In this document: positions 16,721-26,239 of the stretch, piece after piece | Layout of the letters: the number at the start of each line of letters is the position of its first letter | Position numbering within the stretch: position 1 is the stretch's first letter | DNA from: Oceanobacillus indicireducens | GTDB lineage: Bacteria; Bacillota; Bacilli; Bacillales; Amphibacillaceae | Assembly (NCBI RefSeq): GCF_014647195.1 | Contig: NZ_BMOS01000011.1 | Span: 2,858 to 66,857 of the forward strand | Direction of reading: 5' to 3' | Length of the DNA stretch: 64,000 nt | Position numbers and translations under genes: made by a program | The notes under the pieces: generated by a model | Seen by the model: the letters and a program-made list of their open reading frames with translations, nothing else | Told to the model about the DNA's origin: nothing | Database searches by the model: none

Positions 16721-17260
16721 ATGCTTGAATTAGCGTTGGATGAAGAAATTACATTAAGACATATTCAGGAATCAGATGCGGCTGAGTTGTTTAATCTGAC
16801 GGAGAAATCACGTACGGAGCTCCGGGAGTGGTTACCATGGGTCGACGGGACACAGACAAGGCGAGATAGTTTAAAATTTATTCAGCATACGCTTGACGCA
16901 TACAATGCAAAACGGGCATTGAACTGTGGAATTATTTATAAGGGAAAGCTTTGCGGGATGATCGGATTTAATTTGGTTGACTGGTCAAACCGGGTCGGTC
17001 ATATTGGCTACTGGCTCGCTACAGATATGGTAGGGCGTGGAATTATGAGCCGGGCGGTGAGCGGGTTGATGCACTACGGTTTTTATGAGCTTGATTTGAA
17101 TCGGATGGAGATTCGTGCAGCTGTCGAGAATCGGAGGAGCCGGGCGATTCCGGAACGGCTCGGGTTTAGGGAAGAAGGAACAATTCGTGAGGCTGAGTGG
17201 CTATATGATCATTTTGTCCACCATGTTGTCTACGGCATGCTACGATCGGAATGGGAATAA
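16721..17260 (+). CDS. RimJ/RimL-type GNAT N-acetyltransferase
   Basis: The 179-residue protein from ATG 16721 (behind GAGGGGGAG) follows the RimL/YdaF pattern: 'LRHIQESDAAELFNL' at the N-terminus, 'GYWLATDMVGRGIMSRAV' for the acetyl-CoA-binding motif A region, and 'NRRSRAIPERLGFREEGTIR' near the C-terminus. Such enzymes acetylate the N-terminus of ribosomal proteins or small-molecule amines; the substrate cannot be deduced. An upstream TTG at 16685 would extend it by 12 residues but lacks a ribosome site. It is the only plus-strand gene in its neighbourhood, convergent with the DUF3889 gene. Confidence 0.9.
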   Translation: MLELALDEEITLRHIQESDAAELFNLTEKSRTELREWLPWVDGTQTRRDSLKFIQHTLDAYNAKRALNCGIIYKGKLCGMIGFNLVDWSNRVGHIGYWLATDMVGRGIMSRAVSGLMHYGFYELDLNRMEIRAAVENRRSRAIPERLGFREEGTIREAEWLYDHFVHHVVYGMLRSEWE

Positions 17261-17306
17261 GGAGGTCTAACCCGTCCCAGAGTTTTGTCGATTGTTGTCG
17301 AACAGG

Positions 17307-17645
17307 TTACCGGTCTGTTTCTTGAAATTTGATGTCGATGACTTCCTCTGTTTTTTTCGTATAGCGGATGTCGATATAGACACCGAATTCCCGATCTTTC
17401 CCGCGGAGCCAAAGTTTAAATTTCTCCGTTGTCTCGCCATTTCTTGTAATCGCGCCGATATGCAAGTAATCGATGATTTTAGCATCCGGATATTTTTCCT
17501 TCGTTTTCTTCATGGCAACTTGGCCCCATTTGGCATAAGAAGGGGCTGGGGCTTCTTCTGCCGTAATAGGTTCGCTTGGCGCTGGATTTGTCACGATACC
17601 AATTGAGAAAAGCATGAGGGGAATGGTGAGTAGTAATTTCCACAT
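17307..17645 (-). CDS. DUF3889 secreted protein
   Basis: The 112-residue protein has an N-terminal signal peptide (MWKLLLTIPLMLFSIGIVTN) and then 'PSYAKWGQVAMKKTKEKYPD', 'IIDYLHIG' and 'KFKLWLRGKDREFGVYIDI', the DUF3889 pattern. Proteins of this family are small, exported and restricted to Bacillaceae; their role is unknown. The start ATG has a GGAGCTG ribosome site. It stands alone between the convergent acetyltransferase gene and the ABC exporter terminator. Confidence 0.85.
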   Translation of the reverse strand: MWKLLLTIPLMLFSIGIVTNPAPSEPITAEEAPAPSYAKWGQVAMKKTKEKYPDAKIIDYLHIGAITRNGETTEKFKLWLRGKDREFGVYIDIRYTKKTEEVIDIKFQETDR

Positions 17646-17704
17646 ATCATCAGCTCCTTTTTATATAGGTTGTGTTTTTTAGAGGCAATTTATGAGGAAA
17701 AAAT

Positions 17705-17752
17705 AGAAAAAGCATATCCATCTCTATTTAAAGAGGGTGGATATGCTTTTTC
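17705..17752 (-). terminator. Terminator of ABC exporter gene
   Basis: AAAAAGCATATCCA and TGGATATGCTTTTT form a 14-bp stem immediately after the stop codon at 17753, with A/T runs on both flanks, so it may act in both directions. Confidence 0.85.
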
Positions 17753-19468
17753 TTAATTCATTTGGACGTTATGGAGCCTTGCAAAAATACCATTTTGTGC
17801 AATTAATTCGTCATGGGTTCCTTGTTCTTCAATTCCATTTTTCGTAACAACCATGATACGGTCTGCATTTTTAATCGTTGCAAGACGGTGGGCGATAACA
17901 AGTGTTGTCCGATTTTCCGCTAACTCATTCAGAGATTCTTGAATAATCCGCTCGGTCTCTGTGTCGAGCGCAGATGTCGCTTCATCGAGAATAAGGATAG
18001 GCGGATTTTTGAGGAACATACGAGCAATCGCAATCCGCTGCTTCTGTCCACCAGAAAGCTTGAGTCCACGCTCACCGATTTGTGTTTCATAACCGTTTGG
18101 AAGTTCTGCAATGAATTCTTCCATATGAGCACGGCGGGCTGCTTCATAAATTTCCTCATCGCTCGCATCAAGATTACCATAAGCGATATTTTCCTTCAGT
18201 GTCCCTGTAAATAGGAAAACATCTTGCTGAACGACACCGATATTCTTACGGAGAGACTCTTTCGTCATATCGCGAATATCAATACCATCTATAAAAATAC
18301 TGCCGTCATCCACATCGTAGAAACGCGGAATCAAGGAAGATATCGTCGTTTTTCCGGCACCGGACGGACCTACGAAAGCCACAGTTTCTCCTGCGTGTAC
18401 GTTTAAATTTAAATTATCGAGTACAGCTGGCTTATTTTCCTCATAACCAAATGTCACATTTTTAAATTCAATGTTACCTTGAAGTTTATCGACTTCTACT
18501 GCGTCTGGTCTGTTCTTCACATCCGGGTCCACATCAAGCATTTCAGTGAATCGTTTAAAACCAGCCATGCCTTTCGGATACAGCTCAAGAAGGGCAGTTA
18601 TTTTATTGATCGGGGTCGTGAGTACGTTCGTTAAAAGAATAAAACTGACTAGTTCCCCGTACGTTAAGAGGTTATTGAAAGTGAGCCAAGCGCCAAATAC
18701 AAGCACAAGCAGCGTCATGAGCCGCATGAGCAGATAGATGTTCGAGTGAACCGTCGCCATCACGCGGTACGCTCCAAGTTTAGCACGGCGGAATTTTTTA
18801 TTATTTTCATTGAACCGGTTCATTTCAAACTGTTCATTCGTGAACGCTTGAACGACACGCACACCGGAAACAGCATCTTCCACACGTGCATTCACATCCG
18901 CAATATCCTCATACATCTTTTTCCACGAACGATTCATGCGAATATTCCCGTATGAAATGAGGAATATGAGGATTGGAATGGTAATTAACACAATAAGTGC
19001 GAGCATTGGATTAATCGTGAACATAATAAAGAATGCACCGAGAAATGTCATGATTGAAATGAAAAAGTCCTCTGGTCCATGGTGGGCGAGTTCTCCGAGA
19101 TCAAAGAGATCTGTCGTAATCCGGCTAATCATATGGCCGGTCTTCGTATTATCGAAAAAGCGGAAAGACTGCTTCTGTACATGATGGAATAATTCATTCC
19201 GCATATCCGTTTCGATATTTACTCCTAGCTTATGGCCGAAGTAAGTTACAACATATTGAAGCAGGGTGCTGATGATGTACACAACCAAAAGCAACGCACC
19301 AACTGTTAGTATGATATTCCAGTCGTCACCCATCAAGAGGTCATCGATAAACCACTGGACGGCGAGTGGAAAAGCAAGCTCGAGAATAGCCACGATCATC
19401 GCTGCCGAGAAGTCGACAATAAATAGCCGTTTATGTGGCTTATAATAAGAGAAAAAACGTCGTATCAA
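17753..19468 (-). CDS. ABC exporter, fused permease and ATPase
   Basis: The 571-residue half-transporter has six predicted membrane segments in the first 300 residues (type I exporter fold) and a C-terminal nucleotide-binding domain. The latter shows Walker A 'GPSGAGKTTISSLI' near 368, Q-loop 'VVQQDVFLF', signature 'LSGGQKQRIAIARMF' near 475, Walker B 'ILILDEATSALD' near 495 and the switch histidine in 'VIAHRLAT'. It resembles YknU/YfiB/MsbA-type lipid or multidrug exporters and should work as a dimer. Substrate unknown. The start is a TTG behind GGAAGTG. No partner half-transporter is adjacent, so a homodimer is likely. Confidence 0.92.
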   Translation of the reverse strand: MIRRFFSYYKPHKRLFIVDFSAAMIVAILELAFPLAVQWFIDDLLMGDDWNIILTVGALLLVVYIISTLLQYVVTYFGHKLGVNIETDMRNELFHHVQKQSFRFFDNTKTGHMISRITTDLFDLGELAHHGPEDFFISIMTFLGAFFIMFTINPMLALIVLITIPILIFLISYGNIRMNRSWKKMYEDIADVNARVEDAVSGVRVVQAFTNEQFEMNRFNENNKKFRRAKLGAYRVMATVHSNIYLLMRLMTLLVLVFGAWLTFNNLLTYGELVSFILLTNVLTTPINKITALLELYPKGMAGFKRFTEMLDVDPDVKNRPDAVEVDKLQGNIEFKNVTFGYEENKPAVLDNLNLNVHAGETVAFVGPSGAGKTTISSLIPRFYDVDDGSIFIDGIDIRDMTKESLRKNIGVVQQDVFLFTGTLKENIAYGNLDASDEEIYEAARRAHMEEFIAELPNGYETQIGERGLKLSGGQKQRIAIARMFLKNPPILILDEATSALDTETERIIQESLNELAENRTTLVIAHRLATIKNADRIMVVTKNGIEEQGTHDELIAQNGIFARLHNVQMN

Positions 19469-19491
19469 CGTGATGCACTTCCTTATCCTTT

Positions 19492-19578
19492 TTTATTGTA
19501 TAAGAAACTATAAAGTAAAAATGCTGTGATAACTTTTGTATCGCGGGCTAGCCACGTCCGGCGCAAGCGCCTTTGTTA
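19492..19578 (+). repeat. Origin-type intergenic repeat, internally deleted copy
   Basis: Only the two ends of the large repeat remain. The outer end has GTATAAGAAACTATAAA, a shortened TGTGATAACT and GCTAGCCACGTCC; it is joined directly to the inner end GGCGCAAGCGCCTTTGTT. The same ends lie about 300 bases apart at 57.5 kb in the same orientation. This copy defines the element boundaries. Confidence 0.65.
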
Positions 19579-19639
19579 AAAAGTCTACTTGAAATTATAT
19601 GCTTTGTTAGGGGGAGATTCAAGAAAGAAGATTATTGGT

Positions 19640-19907
19640 TGTGAATAAGTGAAAAGTTGTTGCGTGTTATTCACGTTGGGGAAAGTTTTCCCGTGGATAA
19701 ATCGTGGATAAGCAGTTTTTCTTGTTGAAACTATGTGATTATCCCCAAAGTTATCCACATATGCACAAGTGTTCCTACTTATTTTGTTACGCAGCAAGTT
19801 TTCACTACTATATATAGATTCCGTGTGGAATTTTATCCACGGAATGTTAATAAGTTCGCTTTTTCTGTGGATAATGGGGTGTGTTTGACAGAAAGTTCAG
19901 TGGATAA
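19640..19907. promoter_or_regulatory. DnaA-box cluster between ABC exporter and htrA
   Basis: Within 268 bases I count nine DnaA boxes with at most one mismatch to TTATCCACA, plus the TTATTCACG at 19667, which has two. Exact copies are at 19751-19759 and, inverted, at 19866-19874. One-mismatch copies are at 19640, 19692, 19703, 19739, 19833 and 19899. B. subtilis has DnaA-box clusters outside oriC, one of them by yydA/htrA as I recall; this intergenic region is in the equivalent place. Likely jobs are titrating DnaA or relaying its activity. Nothing else is visible between 19580 and 19930. Confidence 0.8.
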
Positions 19908-19942
19908 GGTGCAGTAATTTGGATTACTGCACCTCTTTTTTC

Positions 19943-19971
19943 TGGGACAAATGCTCTGACCCCATGTCCCA
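19943..19971. repeat. GGGACA palindromic repeat at htrA stop
   Basis: TGGGACA and TGTCCCA bracket the core TGCTCTGACCCC. The repeat starts at the base after the htrA TAG stop. The same core recurs at 21.2 (twice), 27.0 (twice), 28.6, 36.5 and 47.4 kb, always in intergenic DNA. Confidence 0.8.
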
Positions 19972-21162
19972 CTACTGAGCGGTGAGGGTTGCTTCGGTTT
20001 CGTGTAGCTGGCCGCCGCGGTAATAGGTGATGGTTAGGGTGTCGCCGATTTCTTTTTCTTGGAAGAGGATTTTTCTTAGATCAATGACATTCGTAATTGG
20101 TTCGCCGTTTAGTTCAACGATAACATCGAGCCGCTCGAGTCCGCTTTGATCGGCAGGGGACAGTGGCTGGACACTCCAAATATATACACCCCCGGTTACA
20201 TCACTTGGCAATGATAATGTATTTTCCCATTCTTGATGGGGGATTTCATCTAACGAATAAACTTCAACTCCAAGGAAGGGGCGCTCGACTACTCCCGTTG
20301 TTTCAAGCTCTTGCATGATTGGCAAGGCATGGTCAATCGGAATTGCAAATCCAAGTCCTTCTACAGCTGCTTCATTTATCTTCATCGAATTAATGCCAAT
20401 GAGCTGGCCGTAAATGTTGATAAGTGCGCCTCCACTATTTCCCGGGTTAATCGCGGCATCTGTTTGGATAACCTCTGCTTGCCAGTCAGGGCGCCCGTCC
20501 ATGTCAAAGTCTTGGGGGATTGTTCGCTCTGTACCGCTAATTACACCTTGCGTAACCGTGCTGGAAAACATAAGCCCAAGAGGGTTGCCAATGGCGATTG
20601 CCGGCTCACCAACCTTTACATTGCCGGATACGCCAATTTCAATTGCCTCCTGAACGTTATCACTTGGCATCCGAATTACTGCTAGATCACTGAATAAATC
20701 ACTGCCAACGACTTCCGCATCGAGATGGGTATCATCATAGAGGACGATCTCAATCTGATCGGCTCCTTCCACGACATGGTGATTCGTTACAATATACGCA
20801 TTTCCATCTTCTATTTTATAAATAACTCCTGAACCAGTTCCAGCTTCAACGGAACCTTCCTCCAGCCAATAATGATTCTCCTTTTGAATATTTGTTACAC
20901 CGACAACGGCCGGGGTAACCCGATCCACGACCTCCGTTATTTGGGTGGAGACGTCGACGCTTACAGATGTATTTTGCGGCTGTCCATCTAGCCCGTCATG
21001 AATTGTTTCTGTCATTCGGTCTGTTGTTGTTTGGGGAATCAGATTTGCTTTCATTAGTTCGGGAAGCGCGACTGAGACAATTAAAATACCGATAATGACA
21101 CCTAAAAGCAGGGGAGTGAGCCAGTATAATTTCCTGCGCTCCCTCGATTTATAATAACCCAT
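19972..21162 (-). CDS. htrA: Membrane-anchored HtrA-type serine protease
   Basis: The 396-residue S1C protease has one N-terminal membrane anchor (about residues 13-35), a trypsin-like domain and a C-terminal PDZ domain (about 290-390). The catalytic triad is visible: His about 129 in 'VTNHHVVEGA', Asp about 159 in 'LFSDLAVIRM', Ser about 243 in 'NPGNSGGALIN'. It degrades or refolds misfolded exported proteins outside the membrane. In B. subtilis this locus (yyxA/htrC) follows walJ, as here. A doubled palindromic repeat and the walJ terminator separate it from walJ, so it probably has its own promoter. Confidence 0.94.
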   Translation of the reverse strand: MGYYKSRERRKLYWLTPLLLGVIIGILIVSVALPELMKANLIPQTTTDRMTETIHDGLDGQPQNTSVSVDVSTQITEVVDRVTPAVVGVTNIQKENHYWLEEGSVEAGTGSGVIYKIEDGNAYIVTNHHVVEGADQIEIVLYDDTHLDAEVVGSDLFSDLAVIRMPSDNVQEAIEIGVSGNVKVGEPAIAIGNPLGLMFSSTVTQGVISGTERTIPQDFDMDGRPDWQAEVIQTDAAINPGNSGGALINIYGQLIGINSMKINEAAVEGLGFAIPIDHALPIMQELETTGVVERPFLGVEVYSLDEIPHQEWENTLSLPSDVTGGVYIWSVQPLSPADQSGLERLDVIVELNGEPITNVIDLRKILFQEKEIGDTLTITYYRGGQLHETEATLTAQ

Positions 21163-21240
21163 GCCCTAACCTCCTCTATATCTCTCTTTACTTACATGTA
21201 GTATTACCAAAAATCGCTTCTTCATAACGCCTTTTAGACT

Positions 21241-21300
21241 GGGACATTTGGGGTCAGAGCATTTGTCCCAGTGGGACAAGTGCTCTGACCCCAATGTCCC
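21241..21300. repeat. Head-to-head pair of GGGACA repeats
   Basis: Two copies, 21241-21270 and 21271-21300, abut in opposite orientation and can fold into a long hairpin. They lie between the walJ terminator and htrA. Confidence 0.8.
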
Positions 21301-21345
21301 TGCAAAAAAACAGGCCAAGCAGGGGATTCCTGCTTAGCCTGTTCA
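21301..21345 (-). terminator. Terminator of the wal operon
   Basis: On the minus strand, ACAGGCTAAGCAGG pairs with CCTGCTTGGCCTGT around an AATC loop and is followed by seven T residues, right after the walJ stop. Confidence 0.9.
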
Positions 21346-21347
21346 TA

Positions 21348-22133
21348 TTACACTACATCATATAATTGGGTTGGTTCTTTTGGATCGGTGTCACATAGTT
21401 CGATATGGATGCCACGTTCTTCCAATATACGGGAGACGGACATGCGGGCAAGGTCTTTCATATTATTGTCCAAGCTCAAGTGAGCAAGATAGATTCGCTT
21501 CGTATTATTGTTAATGACGTCAGCTAGAGCGAGCCCTGAATCTTCATTGGACACATGACCAGAATCGCCTAGGATGCGTTGTTTTACACTCCATGGATAT
21601 CTTCCCATCCGCAGCATGTCCACGTCATGATTCGCTTCAAAAATATAAGCATCTGCATCTTCCACTATTTTCTTAATCCGTTCCGACACATAACCTAAAT
21701 CCGTAACAAGCGCTACTTTTTTTCCGCCACTATGAAACGTGTAAAATTGTGGTTCCGCAGCGTCGTGGGAGACACCGAAAGATTCAATGTCCATATCACC
21801 AAAGGTTTGAACTTCTTCCCGGTTAAAAACAAACTTTTGGTCAACAGTAAGCTTTCCGATCGAATGCTCCATCGCCTTCCACGTCTTTTCATTTGCATAG
21901 ATCGGCAAATTATATTTCCGCGCAATTATCCCAAGCCCTTTTATATGATCACTATGTTCATGGGTTACTAAAATGCGGGAAAGCTCGCTCGGGTCAAGAT
22001 GAGCTTTTTCAAATAACAAATCAATCTGCTTCCCACTCAAACCCGCATCGACAAGGATTTTTTCCTTTTTCGATTCAATATAAAAAGCATTCCCTGTACT
22101 CCCTGATGCGAGTACACTAAAGCGTAAACTCAT
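21348..22133 (-). CDS. walJ: Metallo-beta-lactamase-fold hydrolase WalJ
   Basis: The 261-residue protein begins [20 protein letters not shown] and has the metal-binding motif '[11 protein letters not shown]' near residue 58 and 'YIFEANHD' further on, as in YycJ/WalJ. The family is a 5'-3' DNA exonuclease-type metallo-beta-lactamase linked to coordination of cell-wall growth with replication in pneumococcus (VicX). It overlaps walI by four bases and ends the wal operon. Confidence 0.95.
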   Translation of the reverse strand: MSLRFSVLASGSTGNAFYIESKKEKILVDAGLSGKQIDLLFEKAHLDPSELSRILVTHEHSDHIKGLGIIARKYNLPIYANEKTWKAMEHSIGKLTVDQKFVFNREEVQTFGDMDIESFGVSHDAAEPQFYTFHSGGKKVALVTDLGYVSERIKKIVEDADAYIFEANHDVDMLRMGRYPWSVKQRILGDSGHVSNEDSGLALADVINNNTKRIYLAHLSLDNNMKDLARMSVSRILEERGIHIELCDTDPKEPTQLYDVV

Positions 22134-23047
22134 TCTGTTTCACTCCGATTATCTAACTCTAATCTTTCTTCTAGAATAGGTAAGAAATTTTCCCTTAAAT
22201 CATTTTCCTCATCCAACATATTCACCCGCATCATATGTTCACCAATGACGTTCAGTAAAAATTCCGTCTGATTGCTTTCATAAATGAGGCCTTCTATCGC
22301 ATTGACAAAATGATCGCGCTCCTCATTCACTGACACTTTCCATGTCGGGGCAAATACTTGAATACCTTCTGCGGTAATCCGAGAATAATAGCCGATTTCT
22401 ATATCCGACACATTATCTCCACGATGTAAATAATTTGCTTTGAAAAGCTGACCGATTACCTGCGTCGGCTGGTTCAACTGCACTGGCTCACCTTGCACTT
22501 CTGCCTTTCCAAGAATCGTCTGGCTATAGTGGGTTACTTCATTATCATCGTTCAGAAAGACGAGTAGCAAGCCATTTTCATTATAGTAAATGGGCCGGTT
22601 TTCCTTCTCTTGGAAAAACATCAATATATTCAATTCCTCATTCCACTCGGCAAAAACATATTCGTCCCCGTAAAGCACGTGAGGGAGAACCGCCGCTTCC
22701 AGCGCATCTTTGGACTTATTCGGTGAAAGCTTAACCGGACTATCCAATTGACTTATAATTAAATTATTATTAAAAACTTCTATCGTCTGACCTTCTAATT
22801 CATCCAATTCCTCAAGATCCTTATCTGATAATTCCCGTTGGACGACCGATATATAGGCAAGTTCGGTTACATCAACCGCTTTTGAATCATCGGTTATTTG
22901 TTCTGAAGCGAGCTGGTCTTCAATCGGTAATTCCTGATTGTCGAGATATCCGACATCTTGCTGTCGGTCGATAAAGGCAAAGATCAAATATATATTGAGG
23001 ATGAGGAAGCTAAGGATGAATAATGTCTTAATATTTCCCCACTGCAT
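22130..23047 (-). CDS. walI: WalRK regulator WalI (YycI)
   Basis: A 305-residue protein with one N-terminal membrane helix (about residues 6-26, '[18 protein letters not shown]') and an extracellular domain. YycI proteins hold the kinase WalK in check together with YycH through membrane and extracellular contacts. It overlaps walJ by four bases and follows walH by two bases, so the cluster is one operon. Assignment rests on position plus the family pattern; sequence conservation of WalI is generally low. Confidence 0.92.
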   Translation of the reverse strand: MQWGNIKTLFILSFLILNIYLIFAFIDRQQDVGYLDNQELPIEDQLASEQITDDSKAVDVTELAYISVVQRELSDKDLEELDELEGQTIEVFNNNLIISQLDSPVKLSPNKSKDALEAAVLPHVLYGDEYVFAEWNEELNILMFFQEKENRPIYYNENGLLLVFLNDDNEVTHYSQTILGKAEVQGEPVQLNQPTQVIGQLFKANYLHRGDNVSDIEIGYYSRITAEGIQVFAPTWKVSVNEERDHFVNAIEGLIYESNQTEFLLNVIGEHMMRVNMLDEENDLRENFLPILEERLELDNRSETE

Positions 23048-23049
23048 CC

Positions 23050-24414
23050 TTAGTTCCCTCCCATTGGTTGCTTTTCTTCATCAAATATAATTTTTTGCCA
23101 TGAATTATTTTCCTTTTTGTACCAAGCTGGAACCATCTCAAAGTATTCACTATCCTGTTCATCCTGCTGATATTTCAGTTCATAGCCTATTTTAACATCT
23201 TCTATATTCTCCATCGTAACATCCACATCGGATTCTAAAAGGTCAATGATGTTTTCTCCCGATGGCAGTTCATTTTCTCGCAGTTTGAATTCACTATCGA
23301 ATAAATAAAGCGGCCGGTCATATTCAATCAGCTGCATACCATTTTGATAATTTCCCCATCTTTGCTGGATGGTGGCGAGCTTATGAATATTAAATACGGG
23401 ATAACTTTTATAATACATTTGGTATGTTACTTGATTGTTATTCAAATTAACATCATCCAAGCGATAATCTTGGTTCAAGCGAGATGCATACGTCCAACCG
23501 CTATGATTATTAATATTGTTGATACTGCGATCAAGCAAATCCAGTTCACTAATAACACGATCCGGTTCGTCAGTTGACGGTGAAATATGACTAATATATT
23601 CCATCCGTTTGCCATTCTGATAGACACTCATCTGCCGGTTATCCGTAAAATAAGCTTCTCCAATCGTCTGTGAGTTGGTTTCCCGTACAACAGCAGGATT
23701 CGTGAATAGGATATTAACGAACAAAGCTGGTTGAATTTGAGTTGGTGTAATAGAATAGGAATCCATTTTTATCTTGCCGGCTGGAATATATACCGGGTTT
23801 GTCTGTTCATTTATAACAAGGTATTCCTGATATGTTTCTTTATCCAAGGTCTCCGTGTTGCGCCATAATTGATCATAGATCTCTGCATCATTAATCAAAG
23901 CGACGGCACGCTGGTCGGAAGTATCCGAACTAAACTCCAGCTGTAAGGACTTACTGTCATGAATAAAACTAATGTATATCCGCTTCATCGACCAATTCGG
24001 AAAAATAATATCATCTGACCCAAAATTAAACAGTGTGCCGAGCACTTTCATAGGAATTTCATCGGCAAATATGAGTTCTATTTTTTCCGGGGAGCGCTCA
24101 GTCGCTTCTTCACTATCAAGAACCTCATAATTGGAAATAACCCAATCTTGCATCTGATGAAACATTTGATCTTGGGATTTCGAATCTTGAAATCCAAAAT
24201 AACCTGCGTCAGTGTGGAAAATAATATCTACAGGTTTAATCAGACTCCGCTTCGTTTCGTCATTTGATCCCCCTGCATCAATCTCACTATTTACAAACTC
24301 ACTGCTAATCGTTTGGTTGGAGTTCGGTTGATAACTCCATAGCGTGTAAGATAAGAGAATACTGATTCCAATTAAGACAATGAGGATGAATGTTTTTACG
24401 GTTTCGAATTTCAT
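23050..24414 (-). CDS. walH: WalRK regulator WalH (YycH)
   Basis: The 454-residue protein has one N-terminal membrane helix ('TFILIVLIGISILLSYTLW') and a large extracellular region, as YycH does. It forms a membrane complex with WalI and WalK that lowers WalK activity. Its start overlaps the walK stop by four bases (ATGA), which supports translational coupling and confirms the start. No disruptions are visible. Confidence 0.93.
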   Translation of the reverse strand: MKFETVKTFILIVLIGISILLSYTLWSYQPNSNQTISSEFVNSEIDAGGSNDETKRSLIKPVDIIFHTDAGYFGFQDSKSQDQMFHQMQDWVISNYEVLDSEEATERSPEKIELIFADEIPMKVLGTLFNFGSDDIIFPNWSMKRIYISFIHDSKSLQLEFSSDTSDQRAVALINDAEIYDQLWRNTETLDKETYQEYLVINEQTNPVYIPAGKIKMDSYSITPTQIQPALFVNILFTNPAVVRETNSQTIGEAYFTDNRQMSVYQNGKRMEYISHISPSTDEPDRVISELDLLDRSINNINNHSGWTYASRLNQDYRLDDVNLNNNQVTYQMYYKSYPVFNIHKLATIQQRWGNYQNGMQLIEYDRPLYLFDSEFKLRENELPSGENIIDLLESDVDVTMENIEDVKIGYELKYQQDEQDSEYFEMVPAWYKKENNSWQKIIFDEEKQPMGGN

Positions 24415-26237
24415 CTGACGTCCCTCCGCTTCCTCTTAATGAGTGGGAGTGTAAAGTAAATCGTTGTCCCATGACCTTCTCTGCTTTTCGCCCATATTCG
24501 TCCATGGTGAGCTTCGACGAGTTCTTTTGTAATGGCAAGTCCAAGGCCTGTACCACCAAGCTTCCTCGTTCTCGCCCGGTCCGCCCGGTAAAAGCGGTCG
24601 AATATTTTTTCCAATCGGTCGTAAGGAATTCCCATCCCTTCGTCTTGCACCGAGATGAGCAAGTAATGGCGTTTATTTTCTACCCGGAGAACAATTTTGC
24701 CGCCTTCTGGAGAATACTTAATCGCATTTGAAATAATGTTATCAAGTACTTGAGTCATCTTATCTTTATCAATCCATACTTGATAATTCTTATTCGGCAA
24801 TTCCCGTTTGATTGTCGTCGTCTCCGGCAAATTCATTTCAAAACGGTCGATGATCTGGTGGAAGTAATCGATAAAATCTGTTTCTTCCTTGTGGAGCTGG
24901 TATTCCTCTGCATCCATTCTGGAAAGCTGGAGAAGATCATTCACCATCCGGATCATCCGGTCGGTTTCATTTTGGGTAACTTCAAGGAATTTCGGTGCGA
25001 TTTCCTTATCTTCCCAAGCTCCGTCCGCCAATGCTTCGAGATAACTTTTCATCGTCGTAAGCGGTGTCCGCAATTCATGAGAAACATTGGAAACAAAATC
25101 CCTGCGCTCTTGTTCAACCTTTTCATCTTCCGTTACATCATTCAACACAGTAATAAAACCATTTATTGCATCTTGGTCATCTTTTACTGTGGAAAAGTTA
25201 GTTCGGATGAGAAACGGCTGGTGATCATCGCTGAAATCAATAATCATCGAGCTATTCTCCCGGAGTTCAGATATATCGACAAGCTTTTCATCAAGCTGTA
25301 AAACATCAAGTAAATCATCACCAATCAAATCGTCCGGATTTTTCCCGAGGAGAATTCCCGCAGCTTCATTGATTAACGTGATTGATCCTTCTTGATCGGT
25401 TGCAATAACACCGTCTGACATATTGGATAGCACTGAACTGAGCTTAAAGCGTTCTTCTTCAATTGTTGCATAGGAATGTCTCAGTCGGCTGTTCAAGTCA
25501 TTGAATGCTTCTGAAAGCTGACCGATTTCGTCTTTTCCATATACATTTACTTTCTGGGTGAAGTCACCTTTCGCCATTGCTTGGGCTTGTCTGCGCATTT
25601 CCTTAATCGGCTTCGTGATCGAGCGGGCAACAAGCACCCCAATAATGGCAGAGATTGCAACCGCAAGTAATGCCCCTTGTAAAAAGATTTTATTAATTTC
25701 ATCCAGCTGCTTATAAACGCCCTCTAAGGACGATTCCAAGTAAATCGCACCGACTACGTTGTTCTCATTATCAAGAATCGGGTCGACGCGAACATAAACA
25801 TATTCTCCGTTTTCATTGATGAAATCATCTTCCTTTGTCATATCAAAGAAAAGCACCTGTTGGATGATATCTCTCGTAATCCGCTGATTGATTTCCACGA
25901 GATTATTGTTCGTACCGATGATTCTACTTTGGCTGTTTACGACAATTACGTTCGTAAGGTCATCGGTGCTGAGCTCATTAACAATATCTTGAACTTCTGC
26001 CTCCGGACTCATTCCCTCTTCCGTTTCCGTCTGTTCACGGTTGTAAACACGTTCGAGATTATAGCTAAGAAGTTCCATTCGGCTGGAGACATTGTCCTTA
26101 AAGCTTTCTTCCAGGTTTTTGGAAAGCTGCCCGGTAAAAAATGTTCCGATGAGCTGGACAGCAAGTATCAGCAAGAGAATATAAATAATAATGAATTTTA
26201 ATTGTATCGAACGAAAAAATCCGACTTTATGCATCAC
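24411..26237 (-). CDS. walK: Sensor histidine kinase WalK
   Basis: The 608-residue kinase has two membrane helices (about 14-34 and 185-205) around an extracellular PAS-like domain, then HAMP (about 205-255), a cytoplasmic PAS (about 262-370), HisKA with the phospho-acceptor His387 in 'NVSHELRTP', and a HATPase_c domain with 'DNIISNAIKY' and 'GTGLGLAI'. It phosphorylates WalR and controls cell-wall hydrolase genes. It is preceded by walR by two bases. All catalytic motifs are intact. Confidence 0.96.
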   Translation of the reverse strand: MMHKVGFFRSIQLKFIIIYILLLILAVQLIGTFFTGQLSKNLEESFKDNVSSRMELLSYNLERVYNREQTETEEGMSPEAEVQDIVNELSTDDLTNVIVVNSQSRIIGTNNNLVEINQRITRDIIQQVLFFDMTKEDDFINENGEYVYVRVDPILDNENNVVGAIYLESSLEGVYKQLDEINKIFLQGALLAVAISAIIGVLVARSITKPIKEMRRQAQAMAKGDFTQKVNVYGKDEIGQLSEAFNDLNSRLRHSYATIEEERFKLSSVLSNMSDGVIATDQEGSITLINEAAGILLGKNPDDLIGDDLLDVLQLDEKLVDISELRENSSMIIDFSDDHQPFLIRTNFSTVKDDQDAINGFITVLNDVTEDEKVEQERRDFVSNVSHELRTPLTTMKSYLEALADGAWEDKEIAPKFLEVTQNETDRMIRMVNDLLQLSRMDAEEYQLHKEETDFIDYFHQIIDRFEMNLPETTTIKRELPNKNYQVWIDKDKMTQVLDNIISNAIKYSPEGGKIVLRVENKRHYLLISVQDEGMGIPYDRLEKIFDRFYRADRARTRKLGGTGLGLAITKELVEAHHGRIWAKSREGHGTTIYFTLPLIKRKRRDVR

Positions 26238-26239
26238 AA

